In this document: positions 14,101 to 29,100 of the stretch, in pieces | Numbering within the stretch: position 1 is the first letter of the stretch | Layout: every line of letters starts with the position of its first letter | Origin: Lingula anatina | Lineage: Eukaryota > Brachiopoda > Lingulata > Lingulida > Lingulidae | DNA: 64,000 bases | Reading direction: 5' to 3' | NCBI RefSeq assembly: GCF_001039355.2 | Contig: NW_019773609.1 | Coordinates: forward strand, 1-64,000 | Made by a program: the position numbers and the translations under genes | The notes under the pieces: model-generated | What the model saw: only the letters and a program-made list of their open reading frames with translations | Told to the model about the DNA's origin: nothing | Database searches by the model: none

Positions 14101-17100
14101 TATGGCAGCATGGAGAAGTTTTTAGAAAAACAAAATATTTGAGATTTTCTATAGCAGAATTAGAATATGTGTAACATTTGGTTAAAAGTCACTATGTTGA
14201 AACATGTTATCAGTATGTTGCATTCTTTATGTCCAGTTTAATACTGTCAAGTTTTTTTAAAAAGAACATTTAAGACACCACCAAGAGATGAAATGTACAG
14301 TAAGAATCTCATTGCTAAAGACAGAAACAGTGACCACTATAAATAAGCAAATTCATAAAGCCTAATTTGCCAGGCTAATATTTGACTGATATTTGATGTA
14401 GATCCTGTTGTCAATGTTTCAGACTAGTGATATGAATGATATTTTATTTTTTGATTACTTTCTCGTGATTATTTTTGGTGAAACCCAAGGCTTTTGTATT
14501 TTTAAAACGAGGTTGCATGCAAATGTTATATTACCATTGGTTGGTTACATCCATTTTCATAATTGACACTGTTTATTCTTTACTTCACAGGTCCAACACC
14601 CCACCATGCCTGAAAGTGGTCTCCAAAAACTATGGTACCCTTGAAAAAGTGCAGCTGGAATTTATCAAGTTGAATCTTCCCATCAAGTGCCATGATGAAT
14701 TCAGGCCAAGGTGATTTTTTTTCTGAGAAAAGTGTTTGTGATATGATATAAAAAAGCAATTGAAATAAAAATTAATGTCTTTCACCTTGAACATCCCTAT
14801 TTATGATGGCTTGAATTAGTAAAGACTATTACATAAGTATGGAAGTAATTATTTTCCTGAAAAAGCATCTTTCATTAAACTTTATCATTATGAAAGCCAA
14901 TAAAAATTACTTATGAAATTGACTTCCTTTCAAATCCCTTGTAACCAGTTCCTCTTCTAATCTTCACCACAAAATTAATCAAATCATGTTAACAAAATTT
15001 TAACTGTATGATTAACTCTCTCACCTCTTTAGCACCCATAATATTTATTTGCCCCTCGTTTAACATAATCTTAATAACTTAAATTAGTGTGGCTAATTCT
15101 ACCCAGCTCCTACACAGTAAGAATATTACCTATTTTTCAAAAATGGATAACTTAAGAAGATCTTCCATGTGTGGAAAGCTGAAATTAAATAATATGAATA
15201 TGAAATTAAATAATATTTTTATAGTGATGCCATTTCAATTTTTACAAAAGATATGAATAATATTATTATTCTATCTTTTTTGTCTTGGTTTATTCATTTT
15301 GAAATCCATGGATATTCAATAGTTATTTTAAAATGAAATTGGAATGTTTCCATATTGTAAAATTCCATAGTTTTATGTAAAGGATACATTAATAATCCAT
15401 TTTCAGTAGAAATTTTTGAACATGCATGTGTTTCATTATGGGATGCCAAGATTTGTAATGAGTAACAACCACCACCTGCAAACGCAGAATGTAAAATAGT
15501 TACACATATCACTGCAGGCATTGAGAATAAAGATCCAGCCATGTATGTTAGATTCACCATATATGACTAGCTCTTTTTTTTCTCATGATCCACCAAGTCA
15601 GATACAATATTGGTCAACATGGTGTATGTATATGATATCCATTTATTCTTTAAACTATTTTATACCACAACCAACTTGCTGACCAGTGTTGTATCTACAA
15701 AGCTTAAAACATTTCTGCTTCTGCTTCATCACCATTAACCTCCAGTTTTACCTTTCCTCTCTCTCTCCCTCCATCTAATGGCTACCAGGGATAAACACCC
15801 CTACAATATGTATGCATCCAGGATTGAGGCCAAAATGAACTTTGAGAATCTCCGCCGTGGACAGATGGACATCTCGGAGGAGCAGGGACTGACCAATGGG
15901 TATAAAGATGGCGAAAGTGCACACAAAGTCATCGCAGGTAATTAAAGATACAACAGTGTGCAGTTTGTGTGCATGTGTTAGTGTTTATGTAAGAGAATGA
16001 GAGAGATATAGTATGATAGTGTACATGCCCCAGCATGTGTGTGTTTGCACAATTATTGCAGTTATAATGTAAATGTATCATGAGAAGAGGCAATGGACGG
16101 GTTGGTTGAAAGGCATTATGAAAGTTTAAAATGTATATTTATTATTTTTCAGTCACTATATTTTGTTATATTTAATCAAACAATAGAATGTTTTGGTTGT
16201 TGTTAGTAACCCACCTGATTGTCAGCTTGAGTGAGGTACATATAGTCTGCATGTCACAAACATTACACAATATATATTTATAATGAAAAGACTGGAAGAA
16301 TACAGTGTTAAGTGAAGAACCACTTAATGTGAATATTTTTCTAGTTGTTTTTTCTGTTGAAGCATGTTGCTATGGCATGTTCTGCATTCAACATATGTGC
16401 ATTAAAAGTTCCCTTTACTGTGACATTTGTTGCAACAGGTCACGCCTTCAGCAATCCAGATTTGAGACGTTCTTTTATGAAACCTGAAAAGAAATTTCAT
16501 AAGTTTAGGAGGTTTGGTGAGCCATTCAATCCCCCTCCCTCCTCCTACACATTCAATAGGCTTACTCACTAGATGTCCCTCATATCAGATCAACAAGACA
16601 ATCCATGCACTGTAACTAGAACCATATCACTGTTGCATGTATATTTATTTCTCTTCAACACATATTGCATGTGTATTCTAAAACTGAATAACACATTCAA
16701 TTTTCTTTTATCATATATATGTAAACGTCCCAGTAAATAAAGACCTCATTGCCCAGAGATGGGATTCTTCATTTCTCAACTATTCACATATGTCCCATAT
16801 TTATGTGTTAGTACACTTAATTCTCTAAAAATCCTAATCTTTTTCCATTTCCTATATCTGATATCATTTGATACTTTGCTATGTCCTTTAGAAGTATTTT
16901 CTACCTGTTGTTTTGATGCAGTATCAGGTAACCCATAACAAGTCATACATAAACTTAAGATAGTTGTAGGTATCCCTAAATCATTTGAAAATATTCTTAT
17001 AATCAGACATATCTCTAAGCACATATTGCAACACCTTTCTTTATAATCTCAAGTCAGAACAGCCTTTTCCACACACATATTCCCTTATACTACTGCAGAT

Positions 17101-20100
17101 GGTAAGAATAGATCGAGGATCCAAAAGTGGTGTGTCTCACATAAAAACATAGATTCAAGAGATACTATGTTTGGGTCTCAGCATCCACTTTGTTCTCATC
17201 ATCCACTGTCAGATACACACACAACTTAATGACTCAACATATTTATTTCTCTCACAAACTCTGAAAGTGATTTAGAGGCTATATCGAAAATAACTGTGGT
17301 TTCTGCAAATTTCTTAAAAAGTTCTTTAAAATGGCAGTGGGGGCTCTAAGGCCCAGTTTGATTTGCGAGTAAAAGGTCAAGACTGTTGGTTAGATTTGTT
17401 GAAAAGCAAATTAACCAAAGAAGTAAAACTAAAACTAACACCCCATTTCCATAGATTTTTAGATCGATCTATCCCTGTGGGGAGTCTCACTAGATTACTG
17501 TCAGCTTGGCCGGCTTAAGCATCTGTCCCGCCTACTAAAAGCTGTAAGGGGGTAATTAACTATGGTGCCCGCTCGGCTGACTGCAATTTAGCGTGAACCC
17601 CCAGGGAGTTAGGTCGAACTAAAATTTAATCTTTAGATCAATCTAAATCTCTGGGAATGCACCCTAACTCTTCATGCCTCCTACTTTTGCAGATACTGTA
17701 ACACGTGAACTTTCGAGTTGGCCCCCAATTAAAAATCTTTTTGTCCTTTATATATAGTTGGTATTGACAATAAAGAGATATTCTAACACTATGTTTGTGT
17801 GCAGCAGATTACAACCGCATGTTTAATATTTTTTCAGTTTTTCTGTGATTCATAAAAGTTTGCATGGGTAATCTTAGTTGAAAAAGTAAACATATTTAAC
17901 AAAAGGCTAGTATATGGTGAGATGGATCAATTCATCATTATTTGGTGTTATAATGGCAGTTTGACTCTGACTTAACAGGCCTGGAAACTTCATGTAACAA
18001 TACCACTGAGATTAAATAAAAAATATGCAATTTATTTTGCGCAGTTGTATTGGAAATTTAATAAAAAAATTATAGTTACTGTAGAATTGTTTTTTCTGTC
18101 ACATTAAAAGCAAAACTAACAACTTAATGCTGTTGAAATAATTATTTTAGAATGCATCAATCTAAAGTTTTTTTCTTAATTTTTGTAAATTGTGACATGA
18201 ACATCAAAGTTGGAAAATAAAAATCCTAACCAGGTCTGTTCATAGAGTCTGTTTTATGCTGCCTGGGGAGAACAGTATGCTTGATATTTAACTTTCATTT
18301 TATGCATGCTAACAAAAGATTCATTGCGGAGACTGCTTTACTCAAGCTCACGGGAAAATTCTCTAGACAAACGGAACGGGTTAAAAAATTGTAAGTTTAT
18401 AGTTTGTGTAGCATTCTTTAAGTTTTATTAAGCCTATTCTATACTCCTGGCACTGCTACTTTGTTTGTGTGTACTTAATTGTCTGTTTGAAAATATCCAC
18501 TGCTATGTGTTTTTAGCAAGCTTATCTTTTTTTCCCAATTATAAAAAGAAGGAAACTTGCTGATTATCATATAATCCCCATAGGGGATCATTCATAATTT
18601 AGGATCATATATAAAATAAGTCTCTGAAAAGGAAAAGGAAACAAGTCTTGCTACCGAAACACAATTTAAAACTTCTCTGTGATACCTAGTACGGTATTTA
18701 TCTAATTCTTTCTTTTGATGGATACTAAATTTTATCCTTCTAAACAAATCTGCTGTAGCCTTGCCTCATTATTGTGACTGTTTTTTGTTTGTGTACTGTG
18801 ATTAGCATATAATATTGTTTCATGACTTTCTGTAAAAAATTGGCAGTGTTTTGTTAAGGTCTGATATATTGGTCCACTCTGCTTTGTAGTCCCTGCTTTT
18901 GTGAACTTTATTTTGTAAAATCAAGTATATTATGTCATCTTATAATATGTGATGTGAAAACTAAGTTGCAATCATACCTTATGCCATTGGGGAATAATAA
19001 GTCAACCTCATGGTCATATTTGTCAAAATTTTTGAGTGGAATGTTTATCATTCCATATTTCAAATATGACCTTTTATTCACTAGTATATTAAGATTTGAT
19101 TTCACAGGTTTTCACTTACAAGTTTTCTTATATGTCTGTGAGATACGCTCTGCATTAAAAGGATATTCATATAATTAAGAAGTGATGTTTATCATTTTAG
19201 AATCAATCATCCTGAGGTTCAGAGCTCCTTACCTCTTCTCAAGTACAATAACCACTTGGGTTCAGTTTCACATAATAATTTAAGAGACCATTCCCACAGA
19301 TATTTGGATCGATCTATCTCCCTGGGGAGTCTCAATAAATTGATATCAACTCAACGGACTAAAATGTATGTCACGCCTGGTAAAGCTGTTAGGGGGTAAT
19401 TATCTGTAAAACGTTTTGGTTAATACTGTGGAGGCTACCTGAAGTTTCTGAATCTCAGGGTGCAACCAACACATTCCTTTCTAAGAAGTGGCCACATTGG
19501 ACACCTTTCTTGGGGTGCGTTCACAATGAAATTATCATACTAGGCAGATCGATCTATCTCTGCGGGGACTCGCTGGATGCAATCAGAGTAACTGAATGAC
19601 ACTTGTCCTCAAGCAACACAGGGACCTTAAATCACCCTTTAGCTGCTCGAGGAGGGATGTCATTCAGTTAATCTGATTGCATTCATTGAGGGTCCCCGCA
19701 GAGCTGGATCAATCTACCTAGTACAAAAGTATTATTGTGAATGCACCCTTGTTACTAGTAGTTGTGTATGAGTGCTATAGGTGTGGAGATCATTTCTAAC
19801 TTTTTTTAAATCTCTTTTTTGAAGTCTCTTCCAACGTTAATTGCTTATTACTGACTTTATAAAACGTTGTGAAATCTGTGCAAGATTTATTTGTTGAACT
19901 AATGTGCTTTATTTCGGTTTCAGGATTAAAGTATGAATGCTACAGAATTGTACACTTTATAGCTTAATTTTTCCTCATAGTATAATATATACATATACAG
20001 TATTTTGCTTGGCACTGCTTCTCATGCTTAGAATATGCTAGTTGAGTTAGCTAGAAATTTAGTAAAAGGTGATTTAGAGATAAAATTTGTTAAAGTTTGT

Positions 20101-23100
20101 TTTCTGACTAATTCTTGTGCTGAGAATAACAAAAATTTTTTGGTATTTTAACTATATTTCTCATGCAAATTTGAAATAATAAAGACAAAATTTTGACACA
20201 TCAAAGTAGTTAAATATGTCGCTAACCAAGTATTAACATTGCATGCTATAAAGGGTTATATTATATATCATGTGTGTGGTTTATTTGCATGGATTGATTT
20301 GCATTTTATCTTCATTTGCCCATATAGATTCCAGTGAAAGTGATGACAGACGGCAGTCAAAAATGAGTGAGTCTGCAAGCTCCGGTACTGGTATGCATGC
20401 TTTTCCTTCCCTTCCTTCTTCCCAGAATAATCAGTTCCTAAGTACACAAAATGCTTGTGATATAGCAACCCACCAACCAACATGCCATGTAGAAACAAAA
20501 ATCATGACTTAGCAATGAGTTTGTAATTGAGATATGACCATATGTGGGCCTTATCCAGTGCTGTCCAAAGATTCCTACAGTTTATCATTTTATCTTCTTT
20601 TCACACTGGTAAACAGATATTTTTTTTACCTCAACTTTTAAAGAACAATGTAGAATCCATAGTTGCCCTATTGGAGTATTCTAATAAATCCATAACACCC
20701 ACAGGAAGTTTCTCTCTCTCGCTCTCAGTTTTAAATATTTGAAATTACAAGGAGTTTATTATTTGATGCTTCTTAAAACCTACAGAAACTTGTGTTGCAG
20801 TGCTTATCTTTCTGTTTCTTCACATTTATCTAAAAGATCTGTTTGACTGCCATCCCCATTCTTTGAAGATCTATCAAAGTGACTTTCTTTTCTGGTGTTT
20901 TTATCTAAAAAAGAAATCAGTAGAAAATGGATAAGAAGCTGTATAAAAATAGGCTGTTTGCTTTGAAATTTGCCCTATTAGATAATTCCTTCTTATTGCC
21001 TATAACTTTAAACTGTGCTGAAAGCTTCTCTTCAATATGAATTAAAAGGATATGTCCAAACCACCTGTGACTAACATTCTGAGACTAACATTTGATCAGT
21101 TTTATCATGTATATATGATGACCAGGTAATAGTGCCACTGTTAAATGTTAATATATATTATGGATGAAATATTTAGATCAACTCCAGGATTTGGCAGTCA
21201 ATATTAATTATGAATTATCCTGGTATATTTCATATCCTTACAGCCATGACCGTTTATTAGTTTAAAAAGTTCATGTAAAGACATGAAGGCTACATAATTA
21301 GGATTGTTTAGCATGGAAGTGTTAGGTGAATAACATGCTAACAGAAGTTGAAAATTCTAACAATTAAAAAAATGAAGAGAAATGAAGAATATACCCTTGC
21401 AGCAGTACAAAGTATTATTAACTGAAATATGTATAGTTTGTAAGCATTAGGATCCCATAACATATCAAAAAGGCATGGCTCTAGAATAGAAAATGATGCA
21501 TTATTTATGGCTGATATGTTAAAATGCTCTGCATCTGCTTCTGCATGAGTGCTAAATTAAGCAACCTTTTGCTTTTCAGAATTACAGCGTGGCTACACGG
21601 AGGATTATAGCATAGATGCTGGAGAAAGGAGAAAGGTATTTGGTGGGTCGAGGGGAGGCAAACCTCACTCCTTGGATAGTTCTCTTGGGTCCCCTGTTAG
21701 TGATATGGAGCTAGAAGACAGCATGCTCACAGTGCCCACAAGCAAAGAAAAAAGCTCATCTAAATTTTCACTTTTAGAAAACTTCCAGGATGCCTCGCGT
21801 CAAATTAGTTCATTGGAAAAACCAACCAAGCGGTCAAAGTCCCCATTCAGTTTATTCAAGAAATCTCGCTCGAGGGACCCCAGTCCAAGTGAACGGGGAG
21901 ACAAGAAGAAGGACAAGAAATCCAGAACTCTTCCTTCAAAAGTTGGCAGAGGGGACTCCATGGATGACAGTCTTGTGACCCCCTCAATCAATATCCAGGA
22001 ACACAGGGATGACGCAGGCTATCCCGGACTTTCACTTCAAAAATCTTTCAGTGAAGTCAGTTATGGCTCAGATGCAGATTCACAATCAGAAGTGATGGAC
22101 CCTGACATCAATGTGTCAGAAGTCTTTGACTACTACTATGGAGTGCGTGTTTTCCCAGGACAAGACCCATCCCATGTTTGGGTAGGGTGGGTCACTTCAG
22201 GGTATCACTTCCATCAGAAGGAATTTCAAATGAAGAAAGTGAGAAATGTTGTTGTATGCACACTGGATGCTGATTATCATTTAAAAACCAGGTAGGAATG
22301 CCATCTATTGAATAGAACTAATATTAAGTGTTTTTGACATCATAAATTAACAAGTGTACATTACTGTCATACATCTAATGATTTTTAATTAAAAAATACT
22401 CAAACCACAATAGTTTGTTTTGATACAAATACAAATGTTTTCGTAAGACCCTATATATTTTCATGATTTTTTTCGATATCCAACATACTGTAACTATTAT
22501 GTTAATATTATGGGAGTTGCCAATTTGATTGTCCTCTGAACATTTCTTGCTCAAATATATGTTATACTTTTTTCTCAGTGTAAGCCGAAAGAATTGTTAC
22601 ATGGTGTCTGCTGGCGACTTACAGCAGAGATATGGCCAGCAGGAACAGACAGCAGGCTTGAGGAGAGTGTCGCCAGGACTTCTCATTGGTTCATTTATTG
22701 ATGCTTCTACTGGACTGCTCAGCTTTACTGTGAATGGCAAGGAAGTAGCAAACAAATTCCAGGTATGTGATATATAGATATGTGGGATTAATTTTAAAAT
22801 GTACCTCTGTGATCCTGAAGTTTTTGTCAGTTAGCTTCTGAGACATTTATGTGAAAGTTATTTGTGACATACAGTGCCAGAATAAGCATTTTGTCATCAC
22901 TTGGTTCAGTTATAGTGGATAGTTTTTAAGTCATCAAAATTTAAAGTTTTTTATCCATCTGATATGTTTTGAAGGTCACATCCATATTCATATAAATATG
23001 AGTTATAGCATGGGGCTCAAAAGAAATGTCACAGAATAGATTTCTGCTATGACCAACTGTAGAACTGAAAGTAGATTTGATCATGCAAATAAAACCTAGA

Positions 23101-26100
23101 AACACTGCTTTGTGTTCTTCATCAATGTATGGATCATTTTTAAAGAGCTATCTTTTTGACCAGGTTGAACCTGGGACGAAGTTGTATCCAGCTGTCTTTT
23201 GTGAACCAACCAACAATGAAATGTTCCAGTTTGAACTGGGGAGAACAAAGGTATAGAGAAAAGCCATATAGTGCAGTTTTTTTAATGGCTTTTTATTAGT
23301 AATTAAACGTTTGCCAAATCTGAGTTAAAGTTATTCATCAAAGAATTTCACCAGTCATGTTAATTTATTTTTAGTATTGTAATGTTCTTAAGATTTAAGC
23401 TAATGGAATACTTGTGATGTCCAAGTTCCTGATATTAACTAAATGAAGATGAGTAAGGAAATTTTGAAAAAATCTTGATACATATTTTTTGTATGTGATA
23501 TAAATTCCTCATGGTTTTGTTTTTACCAGACAACTCTCCCATTGTCTGCTGCTCTCTTCCGTGGTGCCAAAGACCTCATACCTCAGTGTCCATCACGTCT
23601 GGATGTCCAGCTGCTGGTGCCACACCGCTGGTCAAGTGTTCCCAATAAGTCACTCAAGGTCAACACGCTCAAACTATCCGAGATTAGAGGCTGGAGCATG
23701 CTTTGTGAGAGCCCAGGTAAAAAAAAAATGATGATTTGTCTTGGTTGCACTGCATCTTTTTTAAAAATTTAATTAATATTTCATTTGCTTCACTGGTAAA
23801 AATAATTAGGCAAAAAGATGGTAAAAAAATGTAAAGGGTCTGCAAAAATGCATACAGTTGATAACTCTGATTTTTGTTTATTTTTTTTCAGTTGCCATGC
23901 TTGGTCTTCATATACCAGAAGAAGACAGGAGTCTGGACATTTTGGAACTGATAGAGCATACAGAGGCTCTTAAGTATGTCAACTGATAGCTTATGAACAA
24001 CTGCATCAAAATAGACATAATCTGTTACATAAAATAGTAAATTACCTCCTTATTCCTTCATTTACTGTCCATAGTTTTTGTATGATTGATAATTATAATG
24101 ATTAGTGTGATTTTTAACTGTCTTTAGTACATATTGAATGTTTACTAGACCTCTCATATAATTTTATAATAATTATTTTAATTTTAAAAGGTACAAAATA
24201 AGAGGAGGATATTATTTGTAACAATTAATCATTTTAGTTGTTGGATTGGATCAAATCTCAAAAATTATCAAGCTAAATTTGCGTAACTGTTCATTTTAGG
24301 TTCCACGTGCATACATTGGAACTGTACAGAGCTATATGTTCCCATGGCAACCATAGAGCAGCATATGAACTAACCAAACACGTTGATGAACGCCAGTTGA
24401 TGTACTGCATACAAAGTGAATGTAAGTCTGTTGTATGTTTATACCTACTCCTGTCTTGGTTATTCAACAAAAAAGTGTGTAATGTAGTTGATGGCGTCTT
24501 TTTATTTTTGGAATAAACAAGAATCAAATGTCACTGAATGTGAGAGTTGAAGAAGCAGACACATATAGAGATTTGTACATAAAGAGCTAGCTCCTTTCCA
24601 TCAAAATTATCTTGACAGCATAGAAGAGAGGATATTGAGAAAAAAGAATTGATTGTTAAAAGACTCTGGAGAACCTGGGCATTGATCCCAGTACCTCTCA
24701 CATGCTAAGCGAGCGCTCTACCATTTGAGCTAGATCCCCTTCTGTGCAGGGAGGAATAGAAAGTGGACTCAGTTTTTACAGCACAAGGCTTATTGTTGTG
24801 TACTTTATTTCCCTTTGTCACACAATGCTTTTTGTCCATCACCCAAACTCTTTGTTATAGTTGTGTAAACCAACAACTCCCATCACGACATGAGGAAGTA
24901 CTCCTTTAGACTTATACCCAAAAATTTGTTGCTTTCCACTCCAACACTTTCCCACAATAAATTTGCACCCATTACATGCCACAGGTCTTGCGTTACAAAA
25001 AACACTCTTACATACTTCATTGGCAACTGCTAGAGGGGTTTGATTATTTGTTGATCAAGATATTATACTTTGAAACTCTGGAACCAAACCATAAAGTATA
25101 ACTGTTCAGCAGCCTCAGTGCATGCCTCACACAGTGGTGCCTCAACAAATAGAATGATTTGACTTGTAAAGATATGTATTTTTATAATGAGTATTGATTA
25201 TAATAATTAAAAAGCCTATTTGACCTGTTATTTCAGACCTGTCAGGGGCCCTGAGGATGGGTTTCCATGATCTGCTGATATCTATGCATCTAGAATCTCA
25301 TGCTGTCACAAGGTAAACCTGCCATGATATATTGAAATGATTTGATTAAACATATAGAAATAGTTAAATAAAATCCATAAATGTGAAGTTGGTCACACAT
25401 TTGTTGTGTTGATGATTGATGTTTTACTTGTTGATCTTTATGCCTAAGATTTTGGTGTATGTTAAATGTGGAGGTGTAGCAAATATTCCTTATTTATTAT
25501 ATTTAATTTATTGATATTGAGAACAATTTTATTGAAAGTTTAGTGAGCAAAAATAAATTTGGAAAAATGCTTATGGATGTTAAGTCCCCTGAAAAATTGA
25601 TGTTGTTGCCCAAAGGTTGAACGATTTCATGAAATTATGTGGAGAAAGAGGACATTGTAGAATTATGGATGAATTACAGTTTCAGTAACTGAAATTTTTG
25701 AAACTTTCAAAACATTTTGGAGAACCTGGGCATTGATCCCAGTACCTCTCACATGCTAAGCGAGCGCTCTACCATTTGAGCTAGATCCCCATCTGAGAAG
25801 CTCACGAGACATAAATGTAATTATTTTGCTGCGTTGCCTGAGTTGTGAAATAATTCTTACCTGTCACACAATAGTGAGTGCTTGTCTGTTTATAGCTATC
25901 AGATCAACAACAATAGACAAATAGTCATGCAAAGTCACAATTAAAGATAATTGAAGACAGCGACTTTCATCTAATTGCATGAAAGTATTTTAGGTAAAAA
26001 GCCTTTTGTATAATAGGATTTGACCAAAGATGCCCTTGCATGATATTACAAAATAACTTTTTTTTAGAATTATTCACCTACACATTTGCCATTATATAAC

Positions 26101-29100
26101 TTAATTTATTTGTACATTTACTATATAAAAAACCAAAGTGCTCTTTATATATTTATTTATACTTTGGTTGTTGTTGGTATCTGTTATGACCAAAAAGAAT
26201 GAAATCAGCTCACAGTATTATGTATTTTAAGTATGGAGTGAAAAAAGAATAGAATGTCAGCAAATAAAACTTAGATTGATTGTTATTGGGCATGCTTACT
26301 AGTTAAACAATTGCCTTCAACCAGGTAAATTGACCATTACTGAATTTAGTGCGGCAAACAAGCCAGTAGAGCAATACCTCTGAACAAAGGTAATTTTAGA
26401 ATAATTGCAGTTAGTCAGGCAAATGCTGAGAACAATTCCTTTGTATTAGAGGAAGCATTTCAGATGGGGATCTAGCTCAAATGGTAGAGCGCTCGCTTAG
26501 CATGTGAGAGGTACTGGGATCAATGCCCAGGTTCTCCAGAACCCTTTTTATAAGTTTGTGAATAAAAATTGTTATTTCATTAGTCCACTTCTCTTTACAT
26601 TTATTTTTGCATATTGTCTGTCAGTGGCTTATAAAATATAATTGTTTGTAGTGAACATATATGAGGATGCAGAAAAGTGAACACCGATATCAAGCTATTT
26701 CCACATCTTGCACTTATATGCTTCAAAGAGTTCATTGGCAGTTGCATTATTCATGTTTCAGGTTGATGACCCAAAACGAATTTATCATCCCTCTGGTGGC
26801 GGATCCCAAACCATTGTATCAATTTGTTGACAAGGACAAGGAAAAAGAGCGACAGTCTATTCCCAAACTGGAGCGCAGTGTCTCTATTCGGCCTCATTTA
26901 CAGTTGGAAGGGGAGAGGTGTGTTAGCATTTACTGTAAACAAATAAGAAAACACCCAGTATATATTCTTTTATAACTTATTATTGTATTTTTATTATTGT
27001 TTTTGATGATAAAAATGTAATGACAACAGTAATATGTATTATTTTGTTATGCTATATTACACTTTAAATTGTTAGATTATTTTAATTATATTAAATGCAC
27101 TGTGTTTCACATCCCAGTTAAAGGAAATATTTCTACTTTATGCCCATTACTTAAAAGAAGTATATTTATGTAATCACTGCTATACTTTAGAAAATAAAAA
27201 AGGATACCAATGATTTTGTTTCTAGCAATGTGGGCTCCATGAACCTTGGTGTCCCAGAAGGCGTCACGCCCCCTGCCCCCATGGCTGCACCCCCCTTCTA
27301 CCTAGGAGCACTGAAAGAGCACACCATGCACTCCCTGGTGATGGCCGTCAAGACAGGAGGACCCCATATCAGGGATCCCATTGGAGGCTCACAGGAAAAC
27401 TTGTTTGTGTAAGAGGCTTATTTTTCCTTTTTCTATGTAAATTTATTTACGGATTCTAATAGAAGATACAAAGCTTTTTAACTTTGTGGAATATATTTTT
27501 CACCATGTCATATTTTAATATATTTATAGAACACACTTACTACTGGCAGTGATGGAAAATGATTGATTTTTTTCCTTTGGTGATCACAATTTTTGCATAA
27601 GATTTTTGTACTTTATTTAGCAAGTGGATTGGGCTACTTTGATTGCAAAATGATGATATTTAAGATAATGCATAAAATATGTGTCTAATGGAAATAATGA
27701 TTATGAAAAATAAAAATTACATAATTGTTTCTTTTAGGCCTCTCTTGCGTCTAATAGATCGTCTGCTGGTGATGGGAATGTGCACAGAGGAGGACCTCCA
27801 TCAGTTGTTTGTGCTCATAGATCCACATACATTTGACAAGGAAAGAAGTAAGCTAGGCCTTAGAATTTCTTATAAAACTAGTGTTTCATTGTGCACTTAT
27901 GGTTGTGTTAGGAAATGCATGATTTTACTGAGATTTAACATAACTGCTATGTTATGGCAAATTTCATTGAAAAAGCTTAATCTCCGAGAAGTGGAAAAAT
28001 AGCAATTGCTTGATTAGAGCAAACCATTTGGAATAATGTTTTGCTTTAATCAGTTAATGTGTAAAAAAGCTGAAAATATCTGAGAGGCTTCCAAACTATT
28101 TTATTGTAAATTCTTACAGTTTTTTAAAAACCATTTTAACCATTTGCAATTTTGTGTTCATTGTTATGAAGATTGGAGTGACAATACTAACATATTCATT
28201 TTAAATAATTGCTTCTTTGGTTTTAAAGCCAAAGCAAATTTTGTGTTGCATGAGATTGTAAATTAAGTTAATGCAGTGTGCAATTTTGTTCCCAACCAGC
28301 GTACCCACTGCCTTATAGTACTCACCCACACAAACAGTGCCATCTCAACAATTACTAATGAACCTATCAGATTGTGAGATATGTCTAATAAACGTCTAAT
28401 AAGTTGATTATATCTAGATGTTACAAAATATCTTATTGGCCACCACCTTCTTCATGCCAATTATTTGGTGTCATGGCCAGAAGTTAAAAAATATTTTGTT
28501 GGCTACCATTTATGGATCTACTAATGTTGGCTAATAAGGTATTTGTAGTATCTGGATGTGGCATAAAAGGATTGATGAGAAGAAAAAGAAGAAAAAACAT
28601 TTGGAAAAAAATTGCACTATGAGGTAAGTAAGTATGCTGGCTGTGTATTTTTAGAGGTGAATCTGCTTTGAAATATTGAGTGTTTTGTTTTTCAATTTGG
28701 TTCCAGTTTACACAAGAAGGTGGGGTCTTGGTTTACAAGGTATGTCACTGATTTGACCTGCATGTAAATTCATAGTGGGCAATGTAATATTTTGATTTTT
28801 ATGTGTGTTTGGTGTTAAACACTAATTTTTTCCTTAGAGATTGTCACATTACTTTTATTTGGAATGAAATTATAGTACTGTATTCAAATTAGGCAAATCA
28901 TTTGTATATTAGTATAATCTTTAAATCAACCTTATATCCCAAGTATATTGAGTATATATTTTTTCATCATGATATTTTCTCTGTAGGTTTCTGTGCAGAG
29001 GGACTGTTGCAGATGAAATTAGCAGAGCCTGTCAAATTGGAGGTGGGTCACTTTTTTTTGATAAATTTTGATAATTATGACACACAGGTCTACCTGTTTA

